This document shows, piece after piece, positions 45,772 through 59,044 of a DNA stretch of 64,000 nucleotides. The translations under genes and the position numbers were made by a program. Location: assembly GCA_036936605.1 (NCBI GenBank), contig JAUPFV010000001.1, forward strand, positions 344,607,081 to 344,671,080. The letters run 5' to 3'. How positions within the stretch are numbered: the stretch's first letter is position 1; every line of letters begins with the position of its first letter. Under the pieces are notes generated by a model that ran no database searches, was not told the DNA's origin, and worked only from the letters and a program-made list of their open reading frames with translations. This stretch comes from Limnanthes douglasii subsp. nivea (Eukaryota; Streptophyta; Magnoliopsida; Brassicales; Limnanthaceae).

Positions 45772-48289
45772 TTTTTAATAAAAAAAGGAAAATATATTAA
45801 TGAACAACTCAGAGAAACTGTTTTAGGGTTCAAACCTCTAATTCTAAGTAAGGAAAAGAAAATGGGTTAAAGTTTCCGTCATTACAACCAAAATCAGCAA
45901 GTCTCCATCTTTACAATTCAAAATCAACAATTATCCATTGAGCTTTCATTTCCAAGCTTGATCATTTTTACAAATCAAAATCATTTAGTCTCCAATGAGC
46001 TTCAGTCTTCAAGTTTGGATCACCAACTCTAGCTATAGCTCTCCCACCTTTCCTAACCTGCATTTACAAAATAATAACAGTAGTACTCAGAATTTTATGA
46101 AGGATTAAATGGCATGAATGTATCCAAGACCAATGTTTTCAAGAAATGTAATCGCAATGAGTTCAGAAGGAGCATTAGATTTATTGATATTGAGCTTTAA
46201 CTAACACTTTATGGTCCATTTCGCAAGCCAATCAGCTTCCTGATTTTGGACTCTAAAGATATGTTCTAGACTCATGTTTTTACTGATAAACTTACGACAG
46301 GTACTTACATTTTTGTCTTCAAATTCATTGTTACTTGTTCTTGCTATATGGTTTATTAACACAAAAGAATCAGATTCAATATCGATGTGAGTCCAATTGT
46401 TTTTGTAGCAAATAATTAATCCTTCAAGCAACACTTTTGTTTCAGCAAGAAGGGGAGTAGACTTTCCCAACAATTTTCCAGTGGCTTGAACTATGTCACT
46501 AGTGCTGTTCCTGATCAGAATACCAGCTCCAGCCTCACCATTAGCAACGCACGATCCATCAGCATTCATTTTGAGACGTGATTGTAAATGAGGAAGCCAT
46601 CGCAGGTAAATAAGCTTTTTATGATTTTCAATAGAAGAACATCCTAGTGTAATACTTGCGTTAAATGAACAAGACCAGTGCTTATGATTAAGTTTAGACT
46701 AAACATTCATCCCTTTGATAATGCTTATAATTAGGTCAAGAGCTTTGCTAACTGTGAATTGAATCCTTTTATGCATTATAGCATTTCTTCCTTTCCAAAT
46801 TACCCAGCAAATAGCTTGAGGAACTAAGTGAGTAATATGAAATTTTTTTCTTGAAAACCAAAACCAGCATCTAAGAAAATGAGTTAAAACCATATAAAAA
46901 TTAATTTTGATTTTGAAAATAACAGCAAACCAATTCCATATTTGCCAGGATAATGAGCAGCTAACAAATAGGTGGTTTTTATCTTCACAATTTTCACAAA
47001 ACATGCATTTAGAGGGAAGACTAATGTGTTTCTTCATCATAATAGAATCTATGGCAATAAAGTTATGCATAAGTCTCCAAGTTATAAAAGAGAACTTCCT
47101 GGGGATGTTAGAGTGCCAAATCTTCATGAACAAGTTAGAGAAAGTGTGTTTGATTCGTAAATTTTCTCAAGTTTGCTTCAAGTTAAAGTTGTTCTCTTTT
47201 GATAACTTCCAGCATATGATGTCATCCTTGTTTGTAACTTTGAGCTTGCTTAGTTTGTTAAATCTATCCTTCGATAAGATATTCTGCATTTCATTTAAAC
47301 ACCAAGTATTATTTTCCCAAAAAGATTTAACTTTTACATCAAGATACCAACTGATGTTGTTTTTAGTCGCAATTGTAGGAAGATTATGCCAAGAGTCTTT
47401 CCAAAAATCAATTTCTCCGGTGCCAAAGACCCAGGTGATGTTCTTATCTGCTTGATCTCTAATGCTACATAACATGTTCCAAACTAATAAACCTTTTCTG
47501 TTATTTACATACAAAGGATGAACATCATTACAGTATATATATCATTCATTACGTTAGACCACAAACAACTGCTTTTCCTAAACTTAAACCACAGTTTTTG
47601 AGAGAAGGAAATGTGAATATCTTCAAGTTTTTTTATATTCAGTCCATCTTCTCCAAAATTCTTACAAATGAAGGACCAAGTAGATCAATGTATAGTCTTA
47701 ATATTGTACTTAGTTCTCCAAAGAAATCTGTTCAAGATAGTTTCAATTTTTTTTGATAATATTGATAGGAATTTCACAACATTGCATCCAATGATATGTA
47801 ATGAGAAGAAGAACATTAGTTAAAAGAGATAACCTACCACCATAGGATATCAACTTACTATCCCACTCCAAAATTCTGTCGTTTATCTTGTTTAGAATAG
47901 GGTTGAAAACCTTCCCTTTATTATTGTTAGAGACAATAACCCCATATGAGAAATAGGCATACAATCCACTTCAAACCCAGTTTGTAACTTAAGGTTTTGA
48001 ATCTTGAAGAGTGAGACTTAGAAGAGATGATCAGCTTGGTTTTGCATTTGTTTATGGCCTGGCAAAAAATTCTTTGGTAAGTGTCCAAAAAGCTGCTCAG
48101 ATTGTTAATAGAAGAAGCAAGACTGTTAGTGAAAACTAAGATATCGTCACCAAAAATAATATAAAAAAATTAAAAACTTAGTTCATTAAGCATAATGCAT
48201 TTTAGGGTTACCACTAAAAAGATTGTACAATCCTCTAGTGAGAAAAAAACAAATATGGATGGTCAGCAAAAATATACAAATGTGTCACG
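45772..48289 (-). mobile_element. 5'-truncated L1-type LINE inserted in the MULE-like element
   Basis: Reads right to left: reverse transcriptase end, zf-RVT, RNase H, 3' UTR and poly(A) (poly(T) at about 45769-45776). The target duplication is GGTTAGSAAAGTATTT (45756-45771 and 48290-48305; 15 of 16 match). Everything upstream of the RT middle is missing, the usual outcome of incomplete target-primed reverse transcription. It differs from the LINE at 12096, which kept its 5' end but lost the middle. Confidence 0.88.
46198..48270 (-). pseudogene. LINE ORF2 remnant: RT end, zf-RVT, RNase H
   Basis: Near 48200 the minus strand reads LTRGLYNLFSGNPKMHYA. About 48150 has DDILVFTNSL (FADD block; the residue before DD is Gly). 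At 47964-47743 KVFNPILNKINDRILEWDSK and LISYGGRLSLLTNVL are the RT C-terminus. WVFGTGEIDFWKDSW lies at 47440-47390. The zf-RVT part (47133-46699) is IPRKFSFITWRLMHN with CMFCENCEDKNHLFVSC. RNase H (46569-46201) has MNADGSC, ETKVLLEGL, ESDSFVLI and FRVQNQEADWLAKW, all four catalytic positions. Stops between pieces make it non-functional. Confidence 0.88.
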
Positions 48290-49273
48290 GGTTAGCAAAG
48301 TATTTAATGCCTACTTTATGTTTAATCATCAACAAATTTTGTATGGACGAAAATAAACTTTGGTTCAATATTAATTCATGTTTTAGTCATTATTAATTAG
48401 GGTAATATTTTATTAATTTTTATTAATACTATCTATCAAATTTTAAATACATTAACATTATAATAAATGCATAAATTTTTACATATATTTGTAATAAAAA
48501 AGAAATATCATATTATTATTTTATTTAAATAATTTTAAATTATTAAATTAATTTAGGTTGTTATTTTTTAGGTAATTGGATAATGATAATATTTAAAATT
48601 TATGATTATAAAAAAATACTATTAATTTTATATGCTAAAAATTAAAGTGTATGGATGGAAATATATTTTTGTTCAATATTAGTTTACATATTGTTTTTAA
48701 TCCATCATTAATATACTATCTATTAAAATAACAATAAAATATATATCATACTACTATTTTATTAATTTAGGTTGTTATCCTTTTTTATGGAATCGTTATG
48801 ATATATTTGGATAATAATAAGATTCAAAATCTATTTTCATAAAAAAAAAAAAACTATTAACTTTTTATTTTTAAAATTATTACCATTCACGTTAAATAAT
48901 CTGTTTTTTTAATTAAAAAAAATGATTTGTTGTAAAACTGAATTTTAAAACTGATTTTTAATATTCATTTTTTCTATATAATACTGATATTTTAAAATTC
49001 AATTTTTAGAATGAACTTGATTTCCAAATGCTGATTTTAAAATTATATAAAAACTTTTTTTAGTATTATAATATTACCATGTTTAAAATTTAATAAATAA
49101 CATCAATTATTAATTAATACAATATTACAATATTACAATATTTAATAAAAAATATAAATTATTATTGAAAGGGAGGTTATTTCTGTCCATATAAAAAATA
49201 TAAACTAATTACCATAAATACACTTGTAAATGTTTTGCTAACCGGTGACCGGTTTACCAAACCCACAGTTTAT

Positions 49274-49600
49274 ATACGCTGAATCTATCTTCCTTTATCC
49301 TACCAAACTCTTTCAGCGTACATCAATTAATTTCATAGAAAATGATGCTTATCTTGAGCAAAACAGACTTCGATATTTACTATGGAGGGTTTTACTATTG
49401 GCTGAACTATATAATAGATTTGACTTACAACGAATAAATGAATCGATCACATTTATTTGTTAAGTATATTCGTAATTTTGAAGAATTTTATATCTTTAAA
49501 TTATCCTTTGTAGTGGGGAGACTATTATTAATGGAGGTAGTAGTTTTTATCTGTTCGGCCCGTTGGTTAGAGCAGCGAAACAAAAGTACTAAATGCTTAT
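49274..49600. other. Spacer, no gene seen
   Basis: Short open frames on the plus strand have no recognisable motif. Confidence 0.5.
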
Positions 49601-49845
49601 TTAAAAAGGGTTTATGTTTATTTAGAAAGAAGTGGTACAAAGTACATAAAGTATAAAAAATATATTTATAGATAAAATATATAGTTTATCGAGTTTTAGT
49701 TTTATATCTCTAACACTTTCTATTTAAAAATTTAAAAAGGTCTATGTTTATTTAGAAAAAAATAGTATAAATTATATAAAATATAAAAAAAAAATTATAG
49801 ATAAAATATATAGATTTTTGGATTTTAGTTTTATATCCCTAACAC
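49600..49845 (-). repeat. 3' LTR zone, present as two tandem copies
   Basis: TGTTAGRGATATAAAACTAA begins twice on the minus strand (at about 49843 and 49715), about 128 bp apart; each copy continues through TATATATTTTATCTATAA to CTAAATAAACATA. The 5' LTR has one copy. This may be a local duplication or a solo-LTR-like remnant. Confidence 0.65.
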
Positions 49846-49859
49846 TCTCGTATTTAAAA

Positions 49860-52800
49860 TGCAATAACAATAAATATTGAGAGTTTGTTATAAAATACAA
49901 AACCGAGCTATTGGCATAGACTTCGTGAAAAATATCAGCAACTTGCAAAATTAATAGACCATCGAGTGAAGATGATGCCCAGTGGAGTGACAATCTCTTT
50001 CAATGTGATTCGTTTTCTCATGAAAAACATAATTCTTTGTTATATGCATGACGTTTTTGTTATCATAATTCAAGGAAGTGAGATTAATAATGTTAACCCC
50101 TATAGCTGCAAGAAACCATCATAACCAAGCAATCTTACACGTTATCTTGAAGATAACACGGTACTCATCTTTAGTAGACGAACGAGAGACATCATCTTAT
50201 TTTTTGCTTTTCCATGAGATTAATGAATCTCCAAATAAAATACATAAACTAGTAATAGATTTTCGGTCATGAGGATCACTATCCCAATCAACATCCCTAT
50301 AGGAACACAATTCAAGTGAAGAGGTCAAATGAACAAAATGCTCTGAAACTGAGTGCCACGAAGATACTTTAATATTTGAAGAATAACTCTCTGATGGACG
50401 AATGCGGGAGCGGTAACAAACTGACTAACCACATGAACAACTTAAGTTATATATGGTCGAGTAACTGTAAGATAAACCAAACTCCCTACGAGAGTTCGAT
50501 ATAGAGTTGGGGGTGACAAAGGAACACCATGAGGTGAAGAATACCGAGCATTTGTTTCAAGACCAATATCTACTGTCCTGTTATCAGAAAGTCGCGCTCA
50601 CTCCAATAAATAATATATATCTTTGATCAAAAGATAATATAACCCTTTGGAGATTGAGCCACCTTAATACTTAAAAAATAATGTAATAGTCCTAAGTCAT
50701 TCATCGCAAAGCTCTGAGCCAAATCATGTTTTAGTGCCTCAATCCTATCAATCTCATCAAATGTAATGATCATATCATCTACATATAGGGATAAAATAAT
50801 TCGTCATGTAATCTTAGAACTGATAAACAAGGTTGAATCATCATTACTAGCAAGAAAACCAAGTGAAGTAATAACCGTAGAGAATTTCTCAAACCAAACA
50901 CGAGGAGCTTGTTGAAGACCATATAACGATTTCCTAAGTCAAAAAAATTAATCTCGTTGGTGAGCAACACTTAGGGTCTGAGTCATGTAAACCTCCGCTT
51001 GAAGATCACCATTCAAGTATGTATTTTTTATATCTAGTTGGAAAATCTTCCACTGGCGAACAAATACAACCGCACTAAGCGTACGAAGTGACGTTATTTT
51101 TGCCATTGGGGAAAATGCTTTATCATAATCCATCCCATACTTCTGTGAATAACGTTTTGCTACCAAACGAGCCTTATATCTTTCAATAGACCCATCAAAC
51201 TTTGTTTTAAGTTTAAAAACCCAACAAAATCCGATTATATGCTTACCAGATGTAAAAATATCTCATGTATGAGTCTGATAAAGAGCAGTTAGCTTTTCGA
51301 CTATAGCATTTTTCCAACAAGGATCACAAATAGCCTCTTTAAATAACTAAGGTTTATATAAATCATGTATGTTTTCTATGAAATAAGTACAAAAAGTTGA
51401 GTAAGAAGAATACGCAAAATCTGGTTGTTTGGTAGACTTACTTGTACGAGTAAATCTTCTAGGAGGTGGAGCTGGTGGTTCACAAGAGGAAGGAGTTGAC
51501 TCAAGAATTGATAGAGCAGAAGTAGTATCAACTATCATAGATGTCTCATGAGATGGAACATCAATGTCAGTGGGTATGTCGTTACTATATCCATAAAACA
51601 AGAAAACACATATTATAGTTTTAGCACCTATTTTGTTACGTTCTACATGATGACGAAGGACAAAACATGTAGATCCAAACATTCGTAAGGAAGAATAATG
51701 AGGATTGTTCATATAGCTTCTAAAAGGGAGAAACTTTTGAATTAGATACAGTAGGAATTTGATTAATCACATATACAAAATTAAAAATTACTTATCCCCA
51801 AAAAACAGTACGAACCTCAATAGATAAAAGAAAAGAACGAGCGATCTCAACAAAATGAAGATGTTTTCTTTCTGCAACACCACTATGCTAACGAGTATCT
51901 ATGTAAGAAGACTGATGTATGGTACCATCAAATGCAAGTAATTGAGTAAAATCATTAGATGTATATTCAACACTTAAGTCCCACCTGAAGTATTTTATTA
52001 CATCATAATGTTAAGTCTTAATAAGTGCCCAAAATTCTCTATAAACTCCAAAGAAATATGACCTTCGTTTCATAAGATAAACCCAAGTTTATTGAGTATT
52101 ATCATCAATGAAATATACATAATAGAACGAATCACCCTTTGTGGAGATATACGATGGACCCTATACATCAGAATGAATAATATAAAATGGTGCAATAGAA
52201 GAAGAAACACTTGGATTAAACGGTAGAGTCAAAATTTGGCCAGTTTACAACCACTACATTGACCTAAAATAATTATGAGACTAAATATTTTAGATGTGAC
52301 GCAGAGACATGCCCTAAGCAGGAATGCCAAAGATAAAAATCAGATGATAACTGACTCAGATGAAAAGATGACAAATCGACACTGAAGCTACAACATTCAC
52401 GACGTTTACTTTATCCAAGGCATTGAATTCTCCCAATATACGGAATATCTCAATTACTTTCTAACCGAGTTGATCATGTATGGAATAGATAAAATCAAAA
52501 CAAAATACCCAATGAGCATATGTACATATATGACTAACCGAAACAAGATTCAATGAAAGTTTTGGAATATAATAAACATCTGAAAATGATAGATGAAGAG
52601 TATAAATGAAACCAACACCCTCTATTAACATTACTGTATCACTAGCACACAATACTAATATTGGTGTAATGAGAGACACTAAATCAATGGATAATATATA
52701 ATAAAACATATGACGAGACGCACCAGAACCTTAAATCCACTAAGATGAAGGAATATCAAAGTGGAAGACGAAAACAGAACTGTGTGAGACATTGACGTAG

Positions 52801-53540
52801 ACTTCGCCGCATGATTGGAAGTAATAAACTATCTAAGAGATTCTAAAATTTGGTGGTCTATTGTAAATGGTAGATTGATTTATCAATCTCTTCTAATAAT
52901 GCAGAAGCAGCAGTAAACTATATAGGATGAAGTGGAGGAAACAATTGTTGAATAGGACGTGTAAGTTGGTGAAACAATTTTTACTAAAAAAAACGTTGTT
53001 GAGGGGTTGCGAAGGTGTTTGCTGCTGAAGAGATTACTACTGTTTCACTCTCAATATTGGGCATTTTGATTTCCAATGATTCTTACTTTTATAAAAAAAA
53101 TACACTCATCAAATGCAGCCTTTCCTCGTCTTGGTTTTAATCTATACTATTTTCGAACATGAGGTCGTTGGTTTGGGATAACAAACACAATCAACAAAAT
53201 TGGTCACTTTAAACCTCTTGACAACTTGAGTTTTTAGTCGTGTTTTCTCTACAATAAGATCATGAACATTTAAATGCACCGTGGGAGAGGGAATCGATGA
53301 AGACTTGTTCAATGCAATCCTTAAAACTCAGAGCGTAAGGCCATAAAAAACCGTACTAATCTTTTCTCTTCTCTTCTAACCACCCTAATGATGATCTTTG
53401 CGTTATTTGTCTGGTATGTGTCAAGGGGCGTATTATAATTATCATTACTGATTGTATATAAAAATTGAAGCTTTGTAGCTGGAACATATCCCCACACGTG
53501 TTTGCCACAAACAAAGTTTTTCATGTCATAGCTCCTGTAA
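49860..53540 (-). pseudogene. Copia gag-pol remnant
   Basis: gag at 53524-53321 reads KNFVCGKHVWGYV and NNAKIIIRVV. A knuckle with lost first Cys (YKSKNHWKSKCP) lies near 53090. Protease and pre-integrase at 52709-52461 read GVGFIYTLHLSFSDVYYIPK and LSLNLVSVSHIC. The integrase end at 51712-51347 has YSSLRMFGSTCFVL. RT at 51166-50779 has MVAKRYSQKYGMDYDKAFSP, QLDIKNTYLNGDL and YVDDMIIT. RNase H at 50560-49900 has LVGSLVYLTVTRPYI, GDSLISWKSKK and FHEKTNHIERDCH. Frames change and stops occur in every domain. Confidence 0.88.
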
Positions 53541-53619
53541 GAATAGTTTTTCCCATTTATTTAGGTACTTATGGAGTGCATATAGTCATCCTTCCTTATC
53601 ATACTAGGAAAAAAATAGA

Positions 53620-53937
53620 TCCAAAACAAAAGAACTCCAAACAACTCTTAACCTAAAAGAGAAGACCAAATTTCTAAGCAAAAGTGATCTGAAATAACAT
53701 CACACAAATCAACTTGAAGCACAATAGTAATAGATCCAAAACAAACAACTCTAAATAGATTTTAACCCCAAAGCAAAGTCTAAATTTCTAAGAAAAAGTG
53801 ATACGAAACAACATTAAAAAAAATCAAATTGAAGCACAAACGCTAAACAACTCTTTACCCCAAAGCAAAGTCCAAATTAGTAAGCAAACTTAAGATCTGA
53901 AATAACATCAAACAAATCAAATTCAAGCACAATACCT
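53620..53937 (-). repeat. Tandem repeats in the Copia leader, about 100-110 bp x 3
   Basis: CCAAATTTCTAAGCAAAAGT, GATCTGAAATAACATCA and CAAATTGAAGCACAA recur three times between the primer site and gag. Confidence 0.85.
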
Positions 53938-53988
53938 GACGAATAAATCAATTATATTACTCCAATGATCAAACATGATGTGATAGCA

Positions 53989-54143
53989 TGTAAAGAAACA
54001 AAAAGAGAGATAAAGAAGAAGCCGAAAAGAAGAGACTATGATTTTTTGTTTACTTAGAAAGAGTATAAATTACATAAAGTGTAAAGCTCTTATTTATAGT
54101 TAAAACACATGGGCTAATGGGCATGGTTCTTATATCTCTAACA
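53989..54143 (-). repeat. 5' LTR of the minus-strand Copia element
   Basis: About 155 bp. It contains ACTATAAATAAGAGC (a TATA box) at about 54090-54104 and is followed by the primer site. Confidence 0.75.
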
Positions 54144-55849
54144 ATTATGGCACATTCAAGTGAACAAAAAAAATCTTACCAGGTGGAGATACAGTAGGAA
54201 ACAAGCTCCTACACATTCTTGTAAAATTTACATCCGTATGAGATTCGCATGCCTTCTTCAGCTACACTTTCATCTTGACTATCTATAGTTCTGAAAAACT
54301 CATTATTTTATGATGCAAATATGTCTTGTTTATTATAAGATCCATCATTTGAAGAAACAAATCAATCTAGATTTATCCAATAAAGGTATGGTTGGGTTAT
54401 GTGACCTTAAAACCTTTGTTGTTTGGGGAGCCGAAAATGTGGATTGTTACTATCCGCCTACAGTACCTAATCACCAACAATATAAACTAGGACAAAACAT
54501 TTAAGAGTCGTAGCTCATGACTTAATGGTCTCAAAAAGACAGAATGATGATGCTATCAATAATGATCAGATAACAATAACACTTGTTTCATGAATTTCAT
54601 GGACCCAACTAACTCTTAATTCCATGATAAGGATGTGAAGAAATGTCTCTAAAATAAACATATAGACTCTATTTTGGCTGTCACAACCCTCATCGAAATC
54701 ACAAATGTCTTACCATGTTTTCAACTATTTGTTAAGGTAAAGAGGTCAACAGTTCGAAATGTAAAGAAAAAACAAGAATAAAATAAAAATAAAGAAAAAC
54801 TTTGGGTGTAAAGAGAAGATAAGACTTTGACTAAAAATATCAAGTGTAGGGGTAACATATCTACTTATAAAAAAAATAATTTATATCTCACCTCTTGATC
54901 TACTTAACTAAAAAATGGACCAGTTTGTCGTGCATAAAATGAAGGAGATGCGCTCATCTCCAACAATTATGATAAAAAAAGATGAAACGAAAGAGAAGTT
55001 TGTTGTCATAATAATGATGACTACTAACTCAAGCGAGTCAATTTGAGTTATCATTCATTGCCGCGACGTGTTAAAATTATACTTCCAAGCTTAATTATCA
55101 CTTTTATTACCAAATCAAAAAAATTTCCTATGACTCTTTAAATATCAAAAGGTCCACCCATGCAAAGGTAGCCATATATAGTCACTGGCTCCTCAAGCTT
55201 CAAACAACTTGTCACTTATAAGATTGACATCACTAGTCAATAATTTTACTTCCATTTCAAAATAACTTAGTCCTTGTTCTATTGGATCAGTAATCTCGTA
55301 AGAACCATGCACTAAATTTACTAGTGGTTCGGGAATCTTCCTCACTTCTCTCTCATATTTTAAAAGGGTTAGGGCGTAATCACGACAGTTAAAGCAAAAA
55401 TACTTTTAAAGCATAATTTTTAAGCTCCTCTAACTCTGAAACTGGTTGATAATGTGACTTATGAGATGCACATACCAAAAAATAAAAATACAAGAAAAAT
55501 ATAATTATGTTTGTATTTTTGTATTTTTATATTTTGTATGAAAAATAAAGTTTTTTTCTTCAAAAAAGGTGTTGCCCGGCAAAAAACAGTTCAAGAGAGA
55601 TATTTATGTTCAACAAATATTTTTTTCATGAAGGTTATGTTTGAATTTTTTTCTTCAGCTCGACTTTCAACATTTAAATTTCATTTTGTAAAACCAGTTT
55701 GGACAAGATTCATTGAATAAATTCAAGCACGAAATTTGAAAGCTCATGTATGATCATAAGAAAAACACTCCAATCTATAATCTTCATTTGATCCTCTTGC
55801 AAGGACTATGAGATTTACCGACATAATTAATAATTGTAACAAAACATAG
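54144..55849. other. No gene recognised
   Basis: AT-rich. The minus strand at about 55440-55190 has a short open part (YALTLLKYEREVRKIPEPLV) without a family I recognise. No repeat array was seen. Confidence 0.4.
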
Positions 55850-57059
55850 TCTAATAAAATTTTTGTTTTTTAGAACCGCCGTTTTAGGTCTAGAAGGCTC
55901 GCAGTAACTTCGTTTTTAGTTTAAATTTTTATAATGTTCATAGCCGCTGTCGGTGCAAAGTCTACCGCTAGAGTAAACAATGCCAATTATTTAAAATGCG
56001 TACGTCGATGGTCTGGATTGATTAAAATTGTATTTAATGTTCGAAATCTTTGTCGGTGAAAACTTCATCGCCGATGCAAACAACGCCGGTTATACAAGGC
56101 GCGTGCACTAACGATGTGACATTCGTATATCGATAGTGTCTTATTCAAACATTTATTACCTTTTCGTAATTTATGTACTATTTTCATACACATATTTATT
56201 TTATATTATATAAAGATGTAGTAGTTTTATGAATTTTATGGACCTCGATCTTATCCGATAGGTGTCCCAAACAGATTGGTTAAGGAGATTACGCTATTCA
56301 CATTTTACATATGTTAAATTTTGATAGACCTGTAAAGTTTAGGATTTACACGCCTAAAATATCAATAAATATACGCTTAATTCTAGTTAGCACATAACAT
56401 TGAAAACTGTCAGATATAGGTTATGAAAATTAGAATATACTTGAAGATGCGCGTCAGTGGTAACACCATAAACTACCCAAATTTACAAATGTTATTGTAA
56501 TCTTCAAATACGTTTTTGAGTACTTCCTTACAAATTATACGTGTTGGTGGTAACACCATAAAACTTCCCACATTTACAAAAAATAGAGTAAACACCGGAT
56601 ATTAACGCTGACACTTTAATTGAGTATCGTCGTTGTGTAAATTCAACAATACTAGAGGTTTATTGTGCCTGAGGTGCGTAAATTATACGCTTCTAGTTAC
56701 ATATAGCGCTAGCGGTGCATTGTTTTTCCACCGATATTGTGTAATTCTACCGCAAGGGTTGGTTTGTTTACACTGATGGTGCTGGACTAGAAATTGTAAA
56801 AACAAATATACATAATACTTATATAACTGAAACCAACATGTGTTGATAATCGCCAACAAAACTTAAATAAACTAACATAAAAATAAAGCAATAAATGTAT
56901 TTAATTAACTTAAATCACAAATTAAATCTGTCAAACATCATCCAAATCCATGACAACATGAAAAAGATTAGTTTACAGACAACAACAATGGACTACAACA
57001 ACTATATTGTGAAAACAAGCTGCAGAATGAATAATATTAGGCGGACCCAGGGGTTGACG
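55850..57059. other. Repeat-like non-coding region, possibly transposon subterminal
   Basis: Words of the type CCGCTGTCGGTG, ACCGCTAGAG, GCGCTAGCGGTG and AATTATACG recur on both strands. GTGGTAACACCATAAA occurs twice, at about 56457 and 56544. Such degenerate subterminal words are known from CACTA elements, but no CACTA terminus is visible. The class is uncertain. Confidence 0.35.
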
Positions 57060-58380
57060 TTCATACAGACTTGGTTCTTTTAATGGACAAATTTTTTAAG
57101 GTTACCGTCAATAGACATTATAGGGTCTATGATGTGTAACGTCTCTATCGAGTTCTCTTTCTCTAAAATACGTGGACTGGTATGGAACCAACCGAACTTT
57201 GATACAAATGCTTCATACTAGGCCCTAAATATCATGTGGTTCGACACAAGGGAATGCGTGTACATGTCATCTAAAAAACTATGAGTTTTCCAATAATCCT
57301 AATGCGACCTCTTAACAGAGTAGCACCAGTGATCTCCCTTTTTCAAATTCGTACGGGGGTAAAAATTATCAAAAGGCATCTCATACATCCAACCAAACTG
57401 CTGCATCACTCAATCTGGCATATATGCTTTGGTAACGTGCATAAACCGGATAGGATTGCGATATAACCCACCGGCTACATCGGAAAACTATCCCTCATAT
57501 CCTTATATGACAAAAAGATCACCTACGAACTAACACATATTGACTAAGAAACTATTCTGAATATTAATGAAAGTAAAAAATCCAAAAAAATCTTACGTCT
57601 TTCTCCCCAAGAACGGTAGTACGTATTTGGCTTAACGTTCCCCCGTCTGCTTTTTATGCGACCAACTAAGAAGCTTTGAGCGTATATCTAGGAATATAGC
57701 AAGACTTTGAAACTGGCCAAACTCTTTAGCAACGTCTTGGACGCTCCTCTCAACCGCTGGTATAGCCACGCCAACGTGCAACTACCCATGCTATACTACC
57801 TAGCTGATCCATGTGCTCCAACGAAGTAAAAAATCTAATTTTTTTTTGCTAGTATTCGTGAAAATTGTGCAGTTGAACATATACATTATGTATGCACAAA
57901 CGAGTTGTGTGACTATCGTTTCGATACGGTCTAGATTAACGCCAAAATACCGGGGTGTTGAAAAAGTATTCCTCAGTCATTTCAGTGCAAAACCAACCTC
58001 ATCTTCCTTTTCCAACTCATTTTGGATATCAATCTCCGTAACTTCCAACAACGAGACATAGGTCGTCCACTCACCACCAAAAATAGGACTCGACTGAGTT
58101 TAAACTAGTGAACCCTCCACCGGAAGGCTAATAATGAAGTAAACATCTTCTAAAGTAATGTTCATCTCTCCAAACGAGAATTGGAAAGTATTGGTCTTCT
58201 AATGTCAATATTTGAGGAAAGCCTTTCTCAAGTGAATGTTTGAGGTAAACTTGATCAAATGGCTTATAAGAGGCAAGAATGAAACCCTCGTACGATAGGC
58301 TCAACAATCACATGCTGCTTAGTAAGTTCTCATTGACCTAGAACTGCGCATTTGGTCTAATTGTTACTCATTTGCTGTGA
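57060..58380 (-). pseudogene. Decayed plant mobile domain (PMD) gene
   Basis: From about 58200 downwards the minus strand gives FQFSFGEMNITLEDVYFIIS and LPVEGSLV, the diagnostic block of the plant mobile domain (PF10536; usually GEMT.TL.DV..LLGLP..G). Further on come IFGGEWTTYVSLLEVTE, CAYIMYMFNCTIFTN and finally MPDxVMQQFGWMYEMP, the RQFG block near the domain end. Stops and shifts break it. PMD proteins occur as host genes (MAIN-like, for silencing and genome integrity) and inside MULE and gypsy elements. With transposons on all sides, an element-borne copy is more likely. Confidence 0.75.
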
Positions 58381-59044
58381 CTGAATATATGAAAAAAAAC
58401 TGGTTATTATAATCTAACATCGAGTTTGGAGGGAATAATATTACCATAAACCAAAATATTAATATATAAATTTAGATAAATTAAAAATATTAAAAAAAAT
58501 CATATCCTAATGTTTATTAACTATTTGATTAAAAATATATAAAATGAGGGGATAAATAATTAAATAATTATGATTAAATCAATACTGTATTTTACCATAT
58601 AATTTTTATTTTAAAATATTATATTTATACAAATATAACATCTTAATTTAAAATGGGCATGCATAAACACGCCCTAAAAAACACAAAACTAATACAAGCA
58701 AAGAACCGCAAAGATATAAATTAAACTGTAATTACAACCTCAAAACAACTTCAAAAACATAAAAAAAAAAAAAAATCTACAACTAGTATTTTTATAATAG
58801 CAAAAGGGAAAAAAATAATCGACGTTTGTTCAACGCTCATCATGTATATTAGATTGGTGTATCCCTTTAAAAAGTTGCATAATCAAACTTTGGAAGGGAA
58901 GTACAGGTCCGAATGATTTTTTAAATCTCAAGGGCTGATCTTCTTTTCTTTTGACACAATAGTTATAATTGACATATAAGAATACTTATTCACTTCGAAT
59001 GTAATTTATTTTTTGTTCGTATGATACAGGAGGTACGTCTAACG

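Larger units (their letters stand above)
45729..49264. mobile_element. Non-autonomous MULE-like element, split by a LINE
   Basis: The left end GGTTTGACTAACCGGTG ... CACCGGTTAGGAAAGTATTT pairs with the reverse complement of the right end (GGTTTGGTAAACCGG, CACCGGTTAGCAAAACATTT). Similarity continues to about 70 bp: a block TATGGAC.GAAATAA occurs on both sides. Flanks ATAGTTTAT (45720-45728) and ACAGTTTAT (49265-49273) are a 9-bp duplication with one mismatch, the Mutator length. Without the inserted LINE it is about 1.0 kb, AT-rich and non-coding. Confidence 0.75.
49600..54143 (-). mobile_element. Decayed Ty1/Copia element, about 4.5 kb, minus strand
   Basis: The 5' LTR is at 53989-54143 (starts TGTTAGAGATATAA, ends TTTACA). 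A decayed tRNA-Met-type primer site (TGCTATCACATCATG, compare TGGTATCAGAGC) follows at 53988-53974. Then come gag, protease, integrase, RT and RNase H, and a 3' LTR-like zone at 49600-49845 that begins with the same TGTTAG(A/G)GATATAA. Length and order are normal for a small Copia element. Many stops show it is old. Confidence 0.85.

Noticed and set aside
54300..55480. Short open frames as a further retrotransposon
   Set aside because: I could not find any protease, RT, RNase H or integrase motif in either strand.
55850..57059. CACTA element
   Set aside because: Word style suggests it, but no CACTA terminus, 3-bp duplication or transposase is visible, so I left the class open.
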